Source: an uncultured Pseudomonadota bacterium
GTDB lineage: Bacteria; Pseudomonadota; Gammaproteobacteria; Ga0077536
Length of the DNA: 64,000 nt
NCBI GenBank assembly: GCA_903825645.1
Contig: CAIKBL010000025.1
Span: 62,001-126,000, forward strand
Direction: 5' to 3'
Shown piece by piece: positions 8,337 through 17,722 of the stretch. The first letter of the stretch is position 1. Each line of letters starts with the position of its first letter. Under the pieces are notes generated by a model. That model was not told the DNA's origin. It saw nothing but the letters and a program-made list of their open reading frames with translations, and did no database searches. The position numbers and the translations under genes were made by a program.

Positions 8337-9101
8337 TCAACCGCGAGACTGGGCTGCCTGCTCACGCGCGGCCCGGACTTTTTCATTGGTCTGATTAAAC
8401 AACAGTTCTCGACGTACTTTTTCCTGCTCAGGCGTCAGCTGTCGCTCGCTGAGCTCGCGATGAACATTGCGACCTTTCTGAACAGCAGGCCGCGCACCGA
8501 CCTCATCAACCCATCGCTTCAGATGAGGGTAGTTACCCCAAATTGCCTCGTCGATGAGTTTGTCGAGGAGCATGGCCCACGGCCAAGCCAACATGTCGGC
8601 AATAGAATAAGTTGCGCCTGCGAGATATTGATTCACGGAAAGCTGCGCATCCATGACGCCGCATAGCCGGTCCACCTCGCCCACGAAACGTTTGGTTCCG
8701 TACTGCAGCTGCGCCGCATCGTCGACGAGATTTTTTGCGTAATTCTTGAAATGGTTGGCGTTCCCCATCATCGGGCCAAGATTCGCCATTTGCCAATATG
8801 CCCACTGCAGCACCTCATACCGTGCCGCCGGCTCTGTGGGCAGAAACTTGCCCGTCTTGTCTGCCAGATATTCTAAAATGGCGCCAGACTCAAACAAAGC
8901 CAAAGGTTTTCCACCGCCCAGAGGCGCGTGATCAATAATGGCCGGCATCCGGTTATTGGGACAAATCCGCAAAAATTCGGCCTTGAACTGATCGCCAGAG
9001 CCGATGTCGACCGCATGGACCGTATAGTCGAGCCCACACTCTTCCAGCATGATCGTGACTTTCCACCCGTTCGGCGTAGGCCAGTAATAGACATCAATCA
9101 T
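8337..9101 (-). CDS. Glutathione S-transferase family protein, YfcG-like
   Basis: A 254-aa two-domain GST-fold protein. The thioredoxin-like N-domain begins MIDVYYWPTPNGWKVTI, where TPNG matches the YfcG/Nu-class active site used for disulfide-bond reduction. RMPAIIDH and ESGAILEYLAD bind the glutathione gamma-glutamyl part. An all-helical C-domain follows with the SIADMLAWPW N-capping motif. The start is ATG 9101 with a strong GGAGGAA ribosome site. It lies just downstream of pqqB, about 30 bases away, and may be co-transcribed with it. Confidence 0.85.
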   Translation of the reverse strand: MIDVYYWPTPNGWKVTIMLEECGLDYTVHAVDIGSGDQFKAEFLRICPNNRMPAIIDHAPLGGGKPLALFESGAILEYLADKTGKFLPTEPAARYEVLQWAYWQMANLGPMMGNANHFKNYAKNLVDDAAQLQYGTKRFVGEVDRLCGVMDAQLSVNQYLAGATYSIADMLAWPWAMLLDKLIDEAIWGNYPHLKRWVDEVGARPAVQKGRNVHRELSERQLTPEQEKVRRELLFNQTNEKVRAAREQAAQSRG

Positions 9102-9133
9102 CGGAAATTCCTCCTGGGTGATCTTGAAAAATT

Positions 9134-10060
9134 TTAAACTTCGAGGCGCATGCCGTCGAAACTCACTTCCCAACCGCTCGACTCTACGGCCTGTCGTTCA
9201 GGGGTGCCGGCGATCAGTATAGGATTGGTGGTGTTGATGTGAATAAAAATCTTACGCGAGATCTGCAGATGGCTTAGAGCTGCCACGGTACCCTCCGCAC
9301 CGGAGACGCTCATATGTCCCATCCGCTGTCCCGTTTTGTGCCCCACCCCGTCACGCACCATCTCGTCATCGGTGTACAAGGTCCCGTCGAAAAAAACGAG
9401 TGGCGCACCTTGAATACGGGCCGCAAGCGCCGGCGTCATCCGGGCGCATGCCGGGATATAAAAAAACTTTATGCGTCCGGATTCCCGGACTTCGAGGGCT
9501 ATCGTATCCTCGGCGACACTGCCAAAATTATCTCCTTTAGAAGCGTCTTCTAACCACAAGGCGACCTTGCCGGGCACCGCAAAGGGGACGACTTCAAAAC
9601 CCAGCGCTGCACCATCCGCCGTCGAGACCGCTAACGACTGCTCGAGCGACATCGAGATACGCGCCACATATTGGGGGTTCAACACATTAAAAATAGAATT
9701 CTGCGCGAGCACGAGCTGCACCCGTGCCGTTGCGTACACGTTGAATGCCTGCGATTCCCGCAACGACAGTAAACCGGTCACGTGATCGACATCCGCATTC
9801 GTCAACACGACCGCCTTGAGTGGGCTCGCCCGCAGCCCGCCGTGCGGATGAAGGATGGGGTTATCGTTGATCTGTTGCCGAAGGTCCGGCGAGGCATTGA
9901 AAAGCGTCCAGCGCTCGCCATCACAGGACACCGCAAGCGACGACTGTGTTCGCATCGGCGCGGCAACATCCTTCGCCCGTGCGCGACGGCTGTTGGGATG
10001 GTTACAGTTCCATTGCGGGTAGCCGCCGCCTGCCGCTGATCCGAGCACGGTGATGTACAT
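9134..10060 (-). CDS. pqqB: PQQ biosynthesis protein PqqB
   Basis: A 308-aa metallo-beta-lactamase-fold protein of PQQ synthesis, proposed to hydroxylate the tyrosine of the Glu-Tyr intermediate. It opens with ITVLGSAAGGGYPQWNCNHPNSRR, the PqqB hallmark, and has TNADVDHVTGLLSLRE (residues 88-103) in place of the HXHXDH lactamase site, as usual in PqqB. HINTTNPIL near the C-terminus is also typical. Length fits. It is separated from pqqACDE by about 10 kb and lies on the opposite strand, between moaE and a GST gene. Confidence 0.95.
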   Translation of the reverse strand: MYITVLGSAAGGGYPQWNCNHPNSRRARAKDVAAPMRTQSSLAVSCDGERWTLFNASPDLRQQINDNPILHPHGGLRASPLKAVVLTNADVDHVTGLLSLRESQAFNVYATARVQLVLAQNSIFNVLNPQYVARISMSLEQSLAVSTADGAALGFEVVPFAVPGKVALWLEDASKGDNFGSVAEDTIALEVRESGRIKFFYIPACARMTPALAARIQGAPLVFFDGTLYTDDEMVRDGVGHKTGQRMGHMSVSGAEGTVAALSHLQISRKIFIHINTTNPILIAGTPERQAVESSGWEVSFDGMRLEV

Positions 10061-10084
10061 ATTTTAGTCGTCCAGCGGCATTTT

Positions 10085-10537
10085 TCAGGTCAACTCGGTA
10101 GTGCCAGCCGTGTTATAGCTCACCCATCGAGCACCCGCTTCCAGACGTTCTTTTTTCCAGAACGGCGCCTTGGATTTCAGATCTTCCATCATGAAACGAC
10201 ACGCGTCGAACGCTTCGGCCCGATGCGCGGACCAAGCCGCAACGAGCACTATATCCTCGCCTGGCTGGACCTCGCCAATCCGGTGGACGATGAGCGCTGC
10301 CAACAGCGACCAGCGTTGCGTCGCCTCGCCGCAAATGACTTCCAAATGCCGCTCCGTCATCCCGGGATAATGTTCTAGCGTTAGGCCTCGGACGACGCTG
10401 CCCTCGTTGTAATCCCGCATAGTACCGACAAACATCGCCGTGGCTCCGTAGGCGCCCGGCATCGGAAAGTGCATATCGGTGAAACGCCGAACCTCTGCAT
10501 AGGGGTCAAAGTGGCCGTCCTTCAGTAAGATGGACAT
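10085..10537 (-). CDS. moaE: Molybdopterin synthase catalytic subunit MoaE
   Basis: A 150-aa MoaE, which with MoaD puts the dithiolene sulfurs on precursor Z. Visible motifs are FVGTMRDYNEG, EHYPGMTER, HRIGEVQPGEDIVLVA, the AHRAEAFDACRFMMEDLKS segment and PFWKKE, which holds the conserved active-site lysine. The start is ATG 10537, one base after the moaD stop. It is followed by pqqB on the same strand with a short gap, so both cofactor routes may share a transcript. Confidence 0.93.
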   Translation of the reverse strand: MSILLKDGHFDPYAEVRRFTDMHFPMPGAYGATAMFVGTMRDYNEGSVVRGLTLEHYPGMTERHLEVICGEATQRWSLLAALIVHRIGEVQPGEDIVLVAAWSAHRAEAFDACRFMMEDLKSKAPFWKKERLEAGARWVSYNTAGTTELT

Positions 10538-10538
10538 C

Positions 10539-10772
10539 CTAGCCCCCCGTGACTGGCGGGAAAAAAGCAATTTCGTCACCGCTCTGTAGTGGCGTCGATA
10601 GCTCGCGATAATCGAGGTTCACGGCGCAGAGTACCCGGGCCGGCATATCGTGCCTGCCGGTCGCCACGGCCCACGCTTCGCGCACCGTCGCGCCGTCGCT
10701 GAGGCGACAGGGCTTCTGGCGCCAACCTTCGGTTTCGGCCAGGCTCGCAAAAAGTTTGACAATCACGTCCAT
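10539..10772 (-). CDS. moaD: Molybdopterin synthase sulfur carrier subunit MoaD
   Basis: A 77-aa ubiquitin-fold sulfur carrier ending in PPVTGG; the C-terminal Gly-Gly is adenylated and thiocarboxylated for transfer of sulfur to MoaE. The DVIVKLFASLAE start and the EIAFFPPV ending match the family. It overlaps nothing but sits one base from moaE, a typical moaDE arrangement. Confidence 0.92.
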   Translation of the reverse strand: MDVIVKLFASLAETEGWRQKPCRLSDGATVREAWAVATGRHDMPARVLCAVNLDYRELSTPLQSGDEIAFFPPVTGG

Positions 10773-10859
10773 GTCAGCCCCGACATACTCCCAACTCTCC
10801 GGCTAGCGTAAAGTATAGGGAGTTTAACGTACCCACCCTCTCGACGACGAGCGCTCCTC

Positions 10860-11339
10860 ATGCAAGAACTCACGCATTTCGACGAATATGGTCAAGCCCA
10901 CATGGTAAATGTGGGCGAGAAGGCGGTTACCGCTCGGCAGGCAATCGCCGAAGGCCGTATTTTAATGGCGCCGGAGACACTCGCCATGATCGAGGCCGGG
11001 ACCCATCGGAAAGGGGATGTCATTGGCATCGCCCGTATCGCGGGCATCATGGCTGCGAAAAAAACCGCAGATCTGGTTCCGCTTTGTCATCCCCTCGCGC
11101 TCACGCGAGTCGCCCTAGAGATCACACCCGAACGGGCTTCGTGCGGCGTACGATGCCTCGCCACGGTGGAGACACGGGGCCAAACCGGGGTTGAAATGGA
11201 AGCATTGATGGCGGTCCAGATAGCCTTGCTGACAGTCTACGACATGTGCAAAGCGGTCGATCGCGGCATGACCATGGAGGGTATCCGGCTCTTGCATAAA
11301 TCAGGGGGCCAGTCCGGCGACTGGCACCGTAACGCATGA
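10860..11339 (+). CDS. moaC: Cyclic pyranopterin monophosphate synthase MoaC
   Basis: A 159-aa MoaC, which forms cyclic pyranopterin monophosphate in molybdenum-cofactor synthesis. The conserved [16 protein letters not shown] (residues 61-76) and [21 protein letters not shown] region near residues 120-138 carry the active-site lysine, histidine and aspartate. It begins with [13 protein letters not shown], as usual. The gene diverges from moaD across 87 bases that should hold both promoters. moaA and moaB are not in this window. Confidence 0.95.
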   Translation: MQELTHFDEYGQAHMVNVGEKAVTARQAIAEGRILMAPETLAMIEAGTHRKGDVIGIARIAGIMAAKKTADLVPLCHPLALTRVALEITPERASCGVRCLATVETRGQTGVEMEALMAVQIALLTVYDMCKAVDRGMTMEGIRLLHKSGGQSGDWHRNA

Positions 11340-11430
11340 ACCCATTTGATGGTCACCCGTATCGACAAACCTAGGCGACAGCGCCGTCAATGCGCTCAGG
11401 GTTTACCTTTGCGCCGCCAACGCTCACGCG

Positions 11431-11883
11431 CTACCAGCAGCCGCTGACGGACAGCGTCGTCGATCCCTTTAGATTAGTCTTATTGCCGAGATTGTCGAGC
11501 TGGTATGTCCCGCACGCATCGGTTGCCTGCGGGCTGCCCGTCACAGGCACCGCCTGCAGAACGTAGCCCGGGGTCGCCCCAGCCGTCACCGATGACACGC
11601 TGAGGCTGTAATAGTTCTGAGTGCTGCTCGGGATGGGATTCGCGCTAGCCGAGGCATAACTCATGTTTGTCATCGTGGCCGTATAGGCATTGTTGAGCGC
11701 GTAATAACTCTCCTCGCGTGCCGCCAATTCCAGTACCGCCTGTTTTGCGGAGGCCCGATTTCCTTTTTGGACGAATTTCAGATAACTGGGGAAAGCGATC
11801 ACCGTCAAAATGGCGACGACCACAAGTGTGATCATGAGTTCTATGAGCGTGAACCCCGCTGATTTATTTTTCGCGCGTCTCAT
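11431..11883 (-). CDS. pilE: Type IV pilin-like protein PilE
   Basis: A 150-aa type IV pilin-class protein. After a short basic leader, GFTLIELMITLVVVAIL gives the prepilin peptidase site (cut after Gly) and the N-terminal hydrophobic helix. The C-terminal half has two cysteines (DACGTYQL and VSGCW) that could form the disulfide loop. The start is ATG 11883, overlapping the pilY1 stop as ATGA, so it is the last gene of the fimT-pilV-pilW-pilX-pilY1-pilE run. In related clusters this product is a minor pilin rather than the main PilA. Confidence 0.88.
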   Translation of the reverse strand: MRRAKNKSAGFTLIELMITLVVVAILTVIAFPSYLKFVQKGNRASAKQAVLELAAREESYYALNNAYTATMTNMSYASASANPIPSSTQNYYSLSVSSVTAGATPGYVLQAVPVTGSPQATDACGTYQLDNLGNKTNLKGSTTLSVSGCW

Positions 11884-14800
11884 CGTAATTGCACCCACGT
11901 CAGCCGGTAGGGATGACTCGCCGCCGAGGCATTGACCTGCATCGCGTTATTGCCGATCAATTGCCCCTGTGAGGTCTGGTAGGCAATAAAATTCAGGTTC
12001 TTATAGGCCAGCGCCTGGAAGGCACCCACCGCGTTGGCCTGTACCGCGTGAATGGCATAGCCGTTCAGCTTGGCAAACGTATTACTGTCATTTGCAAAAA
12101 ACGACTGCGTAAAACTTCCGCCTGTGGAGGGATCTAACGCGTAGGACCAGCCGTTATCGAGCCCTGTAGAACAGGAAGCAGGGAGAATGGGTGCGGCAAT
12201 CGTCGTGTTGAACGTCAGCGCACCGAGCAGCGTCTGCGGACTATAGATAAGCTGTTCGGTCGAATTTGGGAACACAAATTGCCAGCCGTACTGCGTGTTT
12301 CCAGTGCTACATGTCGTGGTACCTGTCCAGCAAACCGCGTTGCTGGACAGGGAGGCATAGGCCGACGCCGTGGTCGACGCGGAGGCCACGGTATACTGCA
12401 CCGTTTGCGTTTGCAGCGTTGTCGTGCTCGCCGTCAAAGTCGTGGTCGGTGCGCCACTCGCCGGCACCGCATAATCCATCGTCGACAATGCGTTCCAGGC
12501 CGTCATGTTCCAATCCCATACGCCATAAGCCGCCTGGTTTCCGGTTGCGTAGGTACTGGGTGAAGCACTCGTGAAGGGTACCTTTTGCCCCGTCCCGAAA
12601 TACACCATCACGCGGGGATTGGTGGCACTCGCCGAGACGGCGCCGACCAGCAACTTGGTCGTGATGGGTGCCAGATATTTAACGCTGGCGACCGTGTTGG
12701 TTGGGGTGGAGAAAAGAGGCACCGCACTGCTGCCGTAGCTCGACACCTTCCAGCTTGCCGGATTCGCACTAGTGACATCAAAGCGCCAGATATTCCCGAA
12801 CAGATCGCCGGCATAGACATAGTCGGTAGTGTTGTCCGAGTCGAGATCGACAGCCGTCGTAAAGTAAATGCCGTTGGGCGTACTTTTTCCTGTCGGATCT
12901 TGGCTCTTTCCGTAGCCGGTACTGAGCTCATAGAACGTGATCGCGCCAGTGCCGGGATCGACCAGCATGATATAAATGGCCGCCACGCCGGTGCTACTGC
13001 TGTAACCGTTGCCAAACACGGCACCCCAGCTGCCGTTATGGAAACGAGTGATCACCGGGGTGCCGAAGGTATAGCCCAAATCGGCGGCACACGCCGTGTT
13101 ACCGACGCAACTTAGCTTCGTGGCCAGCGAGGTCGTGGTCCCCGCGGTTCCATTCGACCATTCGCCTTTGACAAGGGTGCTGGCATTCGACTCGCTGAAG
13201 GTCGAGGGATCCGTGACATCCAGCGCAAAAATCGCCTGTCCTCCTGCCCCCAGTCCGCTTACGAGCCAAGTATGCCAAGCCTTGTTGTAGAACAAATCGC
13301 CGGTAGCCGGCTGCGCATTAACAAAGTACTGGTGCGGGTAAGTGCTGCTCGTATATTGGTTGAGATTCCAGATGACACTGTTCGGCACGTAACCCAAGAG
13401 CTCCTGGCCGTCATTTGGCACCGTGCTCGTCGAGTAGACGCCTGTGCTGGTGTAGGCGCCGCTTCTGAAGCCATGCAAGATGCCATCGTTCGCGCCGACC
13501 CACACGATATTCGCTCGCGTCGCGTAAGTGCTGAGAAAGGTCGGATACGTGGTCGCACCACTGACGTTTTCAGAAGGCGTCTGAGAGGGGTAAAGCGTGT
13601 CGCCCCAAGTCGCCCCATAATTCTGCGCCGGTGGGCCCACCACCGCAGGACTGGAGTCGATAATATCGCCCAACACGCCCAAACGTTCCCGAAAAAGGCC
13701 CACGCCCGCGCTATTTATCTCGTTGGTGCGATCTCCACGCAGATAAGCGAGTCGCTTGGCTGCATTGTTATCGGTGGAGTTGAGCCAGGCCAGCATATTG
13801 GTGGACAACACGCTGGTAGAATATTCGAATGGAATGCCCTTGGTCCCTGAGTCGCTCCAGGTAATCAGTTGCCGACTCGTCGTCGCCTCAGCGGTCCCGG
13901 ATGTTGCGCCAGTCTCCGTGCAGGCCCCACCGGTCAGCACGCACGAGGCATCCCAGTCCGCCACCTGTGAAACCGAGGCAACATTGGTGGTGGTGTTGAA
14001 TAACACCGGATAAGAGGCGAGCTGCCCCCACCAGTCATACGGATGATAATAGGCAAGGTAGACTTGCGTGCCGGTCTGAATCTGCGCTGAAGGTTGCGTG
14101 TTGGTACCCGCCGAGCTTGCTGAAGTAGTCTGGGGAGCTGCCTGAAAACAGGTGATTTCATGAACATTGCGGCTACCACCGGTAGAGCCCGAAAAGCCGA
14201 AGGTAAGGTAGGCGGGCAACACGCCGCTCACCGCGGTGTTGCTGATGTCATAATTTTTGATGACCTGCGTATAGGCCCCGTTGTTATAGCTGTACCAAAG
14301 ACTGAGCAGACTGTTGGGCGTTATTTGTAATTGGTAGCTGACGGGGATCGCCTGCTGTCGATTCGTCGCCGATTCGTTTGCGATGGGCTGCGTACTTGGC
14401 AAGACGTACACGCCGTTGGCCGCACTGGGAAGCCCTGGAATCGACACAAAGGGGTAATCCAGAACCGTCAAATAAGTAGGGGTTTTGTTATTTCCAGAAC
14501 CAGTCGTCCCGGTCTGGACCTTTCCGGCTTTGCAAATCGTTTGAATATCCGAGGCGCTGGGACTGCCGCTTGAATAGTACTGTTTGTAAGTCGTGCTATT
14601 GAGCCACGCGAGATTGAGGTTACCGGCGCCCCGCATGCTGATCGCCTGTGGGTTTAAACCCGGGCCGCTCGCCGTATTGTCTCCCGCGTTCGCAAAATTC
14701 CCAAATTCGTCCATGCCGACACCGAGGTAGCCATTCGTAATGCCATCAGACGCGGCATTCGTGTTCGAGCAAGAATAACCGAGTGAACCACCCGTCGCCC

Positions 14801-15272
14801 CCAGCGTACTCGGGACAGGCCCGGTGCCCTTCCCGGTCGGATCGGCAATCAGGAAAAAGCCCATGCCGTCGGCGCCATCCTTGCTCTGACCACCGCTATC
14901 GCCGAGATACGTATAGGACGTCCAGATCACACTGATGCCGCTCGCCGCCGGAAACCACTGGTTATAGATGATGCCGCCGTGCTGATTGTTAGAGCTGTTA
15001 CTTAGGCGCAATGCACCGTTGCCGGTCGGGTCGGGTAGGCTTCCCGCATAGCCGCCGACCTGCCCTGCAGTGGGACATCCCGGAATTTGCCCGCCTACGA
15101 CGGAGGTTGCCGTGCTGGCCGTCAGACACGCCACCGGGCTGCCGGTTGAAATCCACGAGTTGACAACAGACGTGCCCGTAAAGTTTTCAGAGACCGTCAA
15201 GGCGAGCGCATTAGGTAAAAGGAGTACCAGTACGAGTGTCGCCACAACGCACCTGATGTTGCTGAGCCGCAT
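11880..15272 (-). CDS. pilY1: PilY1-type pilus tip protein with an N-terminal L-type lectin-like domain
   Basis: The 1130-aa protein starts at ATG 15272 behind a strong GAGGAGG site and has a signal peptide to about residue 24. Residues 25-380 look like an L-type (legume-type) lectin: ADGMGFFLI (134-142), GVGMDEFGNF (184-193), and LTFGFSGSTGGSRNVHEI (356-373). The rest is the PilC/PilY1 beta-propeller, with YVPNSVIWNL, GLGAGGQAIFALDV, FGTPVITRF and the calcium loop DLDSDNTTD (809-817) before YAGDLFGN. PilY1 acts at the pilus tip in extension and adhesion. No von Willebrand A domain, which many PilY1 N-termini carry, was seen. The lectin part probably gives binding specificity. Confidence 0.9.
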   Translation of the reverse strand: MRLSNIRCVVATLVLVLLLPNALALTVSENFTGTSVVNSWISTGSPVACLTASTATSVVGGQIPGCPTAGQVGGYAGSLPDPTGNGALRLSNSSNNQHGGIIYNQWFPAASGISVIWTSYTYLGDSGGQSKDGADGMGFFLIADPTGKGTGPVPSTLGATGGSLGYSCSNTNAASDGITNGYLGVGMDEFGNFANAGDNTASGPGLNPQAISMRGAGNLNLAWLNSTTYKQYYSSGSPSASDIQTICKAGKVQTGTTGSGNNKTPTYLTVLDYPFVSIPGLPSAANGVYVLPSTQPIANESATNRQQAIPVSYQLQITPNSLLSLWYSYNNGAYTQVIKNYDISNTAVSGVLPAYLTFGFSGSTGGSRNVHEITCFQAAPQTTSASSAGTNTQPSAQIQTGTQVYLAYYHPYDWWGQLASYPVLFNTTTNVASVSQVADWDASCVLTGGACTETGATSGTAEATTSRQLITWSDSGTKGIPFEYSTSVLSTNMLAWLNSTDNNAAKRLAYLRGDRTNEINSAGVGLFRERLGVLGDIIDSSPAVVGPPAQNYGATWGDTLYPSQTPSENVSGATTYPTFLSTYATRANIVWVGANDGILHGFRSGAYTSTGVYSTSTVPNDGQELLGYVPNSVIWNLNQYTSSTYPHQYFVNAQPATGDLFYNKAWHTWLVSGLGAGGQAIFALDVTDPSTFSESNASTLVKGEWSNGTAGTTTSLATKLSCVGNTACAADLGYTFGTPVITRFHNGSWGAVFGNGYSSSTGVAAIYIMLVDPGTGAITFYELSTGYGKSQDPTGKSTPNGIYFTTAVDLDSDNTTDYVYAGDLFGNIWRFDVTSANPASWKVSSYGSSAVPLFSTPTNTVASVKYLAPITTKLLVGAVSASATNPRVMVYFGTGQKVPFTSASPSTYATGNQAAYGVWDWNMTAWNALSTMDYAVPASGAPTTTLTASTTTLQTQTVQYTVASASTTASAYASLSSNAVCWTGTTTCSTGNTQYGWQFVFPNSTEQLIYSPQTLLGALTFNTTIAAPILPASCSTGLDNGWSYALDPSTGGSFTQSFFANDSNTFAKLNGYAIHAVQANAVGAFQALAYKNLNFIAYQTSQGQLIGNNAMQVNASAASHPYRLTWVQLR

Positions 15273-15307
15273 GTATCCTCCTCGAATGAATGTCATTCGG
15301 ACGTCCC

Positions 15308-15856
15308 TCACTTGCCGAGGTTCTTGTAGGTGGACGCTATCACGTAGGTGCTCTGGACGACTGCGACGGCATTGGCATTTCCGCCGTAACCAAGGCCAGT
15401 CACACGGTAAATGGTCCCCGAGAGCTGCGGGTTCAATCCCACATACTGAATGTAATAGGCCGGGATTTGCGTATACGTCCCGATACCACTTGTCGCTACG
15501 GTCATTCCTGGCGGCGTATAAGTCGTCCCTACCGTCCAGGGGATCGTCGTTGGCGCCGCCAGTGCGTTGTTACAGACAACCGGACTTGTCCCCATGCCGG
15601 TGCACGTCGCGGCCAGCGGAAGCGCGGCCTGGGACAACCACCATTCCCCATACTGCAGGGCGGTAAATGCCGACTCGAACGCGCGTCCCTTCTCGCGGAA
15701 ACTGCCCGCCATACGGGTTTGCAATCCTGAATTCTGAAAAATCGATAACCCAAGAATGGTGACGATAAGCAAGAACACCAACCCGGCAATCAGGGCCACG
15801 CCGCTGCACCGGTGCCGCCGCGCTGTTTTTAGACAAGGCTTAAGACGCCGATTCAT
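15308..15856 (-). CDS. pilX: Type IV pilus assembly protein PilX
   Basis: A 182-aa minor pilin. Its N-terminus is a basic stretch, then GVALIAGLVFLLIVTILGLSIFQ, the PilX-type hydrophobic helix, which lacks the canonical GFTLIE; MAGSFREKGRAFESAF follows, as in PilX proteins. It overlaps pilW by ATGA and lies 35 bases before pilY1. It should take part in the minor-pilin priming complex in the inner membrane. Confidence 0.9.
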   Translation of the reverse strand: MNRRLKPCLKTARRHRCSGVALIAGLVFLLIVTILGLSIFQNSGLQTRMAGSFREKGRAFESAFTALQYGEWWLSQAALPLAATCTGMGTSPVVCNNALAAPTTIPWTVGTTYTPPGMTVATSGIGTYTQIPAYYIQYVGLNPQLSGTIYRVTGLGYGGNANAVAVVQSTYVIASTYKNLGK

Positions 15857-16632
15857 AGGAAATTTTGAAGCGCAATGGTTGTCGTAAAGGGCACCGCGGT
15901 CGGCAGCGCGCCGATCTGCGTGCAGTAGAGCATCGTGATAGTGGGCTGTATCGAGTTGACATTCGCCCAGTTGGTGACCGCCGTGGCATTCCCATATTGC
16001 GTCACAGATCCCGTCCCCCCTGCGTCCATGCCATACAGGAATTGGATATTGCTAATGCCGAGATAGCCCACTGCGGTACAGGCTGTCGCCGCCGACCCAC
16101 TCGTCTTCACCCCCCCGACAATGGGCTGGGCGGTGCCGCCGTTCAACGCGCAGGTCAGCTGGAGTGTCCCTTGTGCCACCGTAATCGCATTAATATAGGT
16201 CACCGGCGTACCCGAGCTCGTATTCGTCCCTCCATTGCAATTGAGCACCCCATCATTCAATCCACTTTGATAGCGGACATAAATCGTGTCCGGAAGGCTC
16301 GAGGAGGCTCCCTCAATCCCGAATACGCTCTGACCATTTGCCGCAAATACCGAAGCCGCGGGAAATGCCGTCAGCGCCACATCCGTCTGTACGCTAGCAA
16401 AATAGCCGGCCGATTGAATGATCTGGGTCAACATAGTCATCGCGATCCGCTGATCATCCTGCATTTGTGACAGGCCATTCTGCGTTTGACGCGTGTACCT
16501 AAAAGCCGTTAACACCGACAGCATTGCCGCCAGCAGAAATACGGTAATTGTTAGCGCGATCATCATTTCAATGAGCGTCACCCCACGCTGGCGTCCTGCC
16601 CGTCCCTGTGCGGATAACGGTTGCTGAATCAT
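15853..16632 (-). CDS. pilW: Type IV pilus assembly protein PilW
   Basis: A 259-aa minor pilin with the prepilin site RGVTLIEMMIALTITVFLL (residues 17-35). The start ATG 16632 overlaps the pilV stop as ATGA; a longer reading from 16722 would put 30 non-family residues in front. The C-terminal PilW domain contains several cysteines and a VTNWANVNSIQ region. Together with FimT, PilV, PilX and PilE it forms the tip-priming complex that carries PilY1. Confidence 0.9.
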   Translation of the reverse strand: MIQQPLSAQGRAGRQRGVTLIEMMIALTITVFLLAAMLSVLTAFRYTRQTQNGLSQMQDDQRIAMTMLTQIIQSAGYFASVQTDVALTAFPAASVFAANGQSVFGIEGASSSLPDTIYVRYQSGLNDGVLNCNGGTNTSSGTPVTYINAITVAQGTLQLTCALNGGTAQPIVGGVKTSGSAATACTAVGYLGISNIQFLYGMDAGGTGSVTQYGNATAVTNWANVNSIQPTITMLYCTQIGALPTAVPFTTTIALQNFL

Positions 16633-17153
16633 GGCTGCATCACCAGCTGATAACTCGCCGTCGTATAGGCCTGCGCCGTGGTGAGGCTCGCACCCCCCGC
16701 ATTGGTCACTTTTTCCAGCCAAGTGACGCTAATCGTGCAGATAACGGGCGTCGTCGAGGTCGGTGGCGCGCAGGAAAACGTACCCGCGCCGCCCGGAAGC
16801 GCAAGCGAATTGGCCTGTAGCGCTGCCTGCCAGGTCTGCACGTCATAACCCGCCATCTGCGCTGCGGAACAAAGGGCAGACCCACAATTGCCCGCCGCGG
16901 GCACGTTACTCTGCGTGATGGTGGCCGCGATGCTTTGCCAATAGCCCGGATTCGCGTGCATCGTAGCGGCGAGGCTAGCGGCCTGAATGGCTGCAAGCCC
17001 TCTTATCCGGGCGACATTGGTGTTGTTGATTGTGGTGAGCTGCATACCCGCGAGCCCGAGCAGACCAATGGACACAATGACGAGCGCAATCATCACCTCC
17101 AGCAGCGTAAACCCGTGTGTCCTCGCCTGAGATGAATCCTGTCGTCTCGACAT
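16629..17153 (-). CDS. pilV: Type IV pilus modification/assembly protein PilV
   Basis: A 174-aa minor pilin: HGFTLLEVMIALVIVSIGLL (residues 13-32) is the prepilin cleavage site and hydrophobic helix, followed by GLAGMQLTTI, a PilV hallmark. Its ATG at 17153 shares one base with the fimT stop (TGATG), and its stop overlaps pilW, so translation is coupled along the operon. Confidence 0.9.
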   Translation of the reverse strand: MSRRQDSSQARTHGFTLLEVMIALVIVSIGLLGLAGMQLTTINNTNVARIRGLAAIQAASLAATMHANPGYWQSIAATITQSNVPAAGNCGSALCSAAQMAGYDVQTWQAALQANSLALPGGAGTFSCAPPTSTTPVICTISVTWLEKVTNAGGASLTTAQAYTTASYQLVMQP

Positions 17154-17722
17154 CAGCAGGTCCCGATGCTATCTGTTTTACCGTAAGCAATGAGGTGCGG
17201 CAAACCGAACCCGGTCACGAACAAGCACTGATCATTGAATTGATTCGGGGCAGTCGAGCCCTTGCTGCTGACGATCCGAAACGTTCCAATCGAACCGGTT
17301 CCCAAACGCGAAAAGCAGATGGCCTGGCTGGTGTTAGGACTGGTCGGGACAAAGGTAACCGCGTCACCTGTGGCTACGGCGGCATGTACCCGCAACGGGG
17401 TATTGTTGAGCGCACTTGTGCCGCTCGCAACCGTGCAGGTACCGGACGCCGGAATCATCGTAATCCATCCCGTCGTCCATGGGCTGGCCCCCGTGCACGT
17501 CAACCCATTGCTGGAGCTGCACACCAGAACGTTGATGCCCTGCTTGATAGCCTCCATTCGCGCGTTCGTCAGATCCATCTGCAACGCATTGATTTCCGAG
17601 GCCACATTACTACTGTCAATCGTCGTCCGATAACTGGGTAGCGCGATCACCGTAATGATCGCGCCGACCGCAACCGTGATCAGCAGTTCAATCAGCGTAA
17701 AACCGTCATTCCTTCGTATCAC
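17153..17722 (-). CDS. fimT: GspH/FimT-family minor pilin
   Basis: A 189-aa GspH/FimT-type pseudopilin with GFTLIELLITVAVGAIITV at residues 7-25 and the ARMEAIKQG segment typical of FimT/FimU. The C-terminal GspH domain contains paired cysteines (VLVCSSS, TCTG, AICFSR). The start is GTG 17722. It is the first gene of the minor-pilin operon, so the promoter should lie in the 17723-18060 gap. Confidence 0.88.
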   Translation of the reverse strand: MIRRNDGFTLIELLITVAVGAIITVIALPSYRTTIDSSNVASEINALQMDLTNARMEAIKQGINVLVCSSSNGLTCTGASPWTTGWITMIPASGTCTVASGTSALNNTPLRVHAAVATGDAVTFVPTSPNTSQAICFSRLGTGSIGTFRIVSSKGSTAPNQFNDQCLFVTGFGLPHLIAYGKTDSIGTC

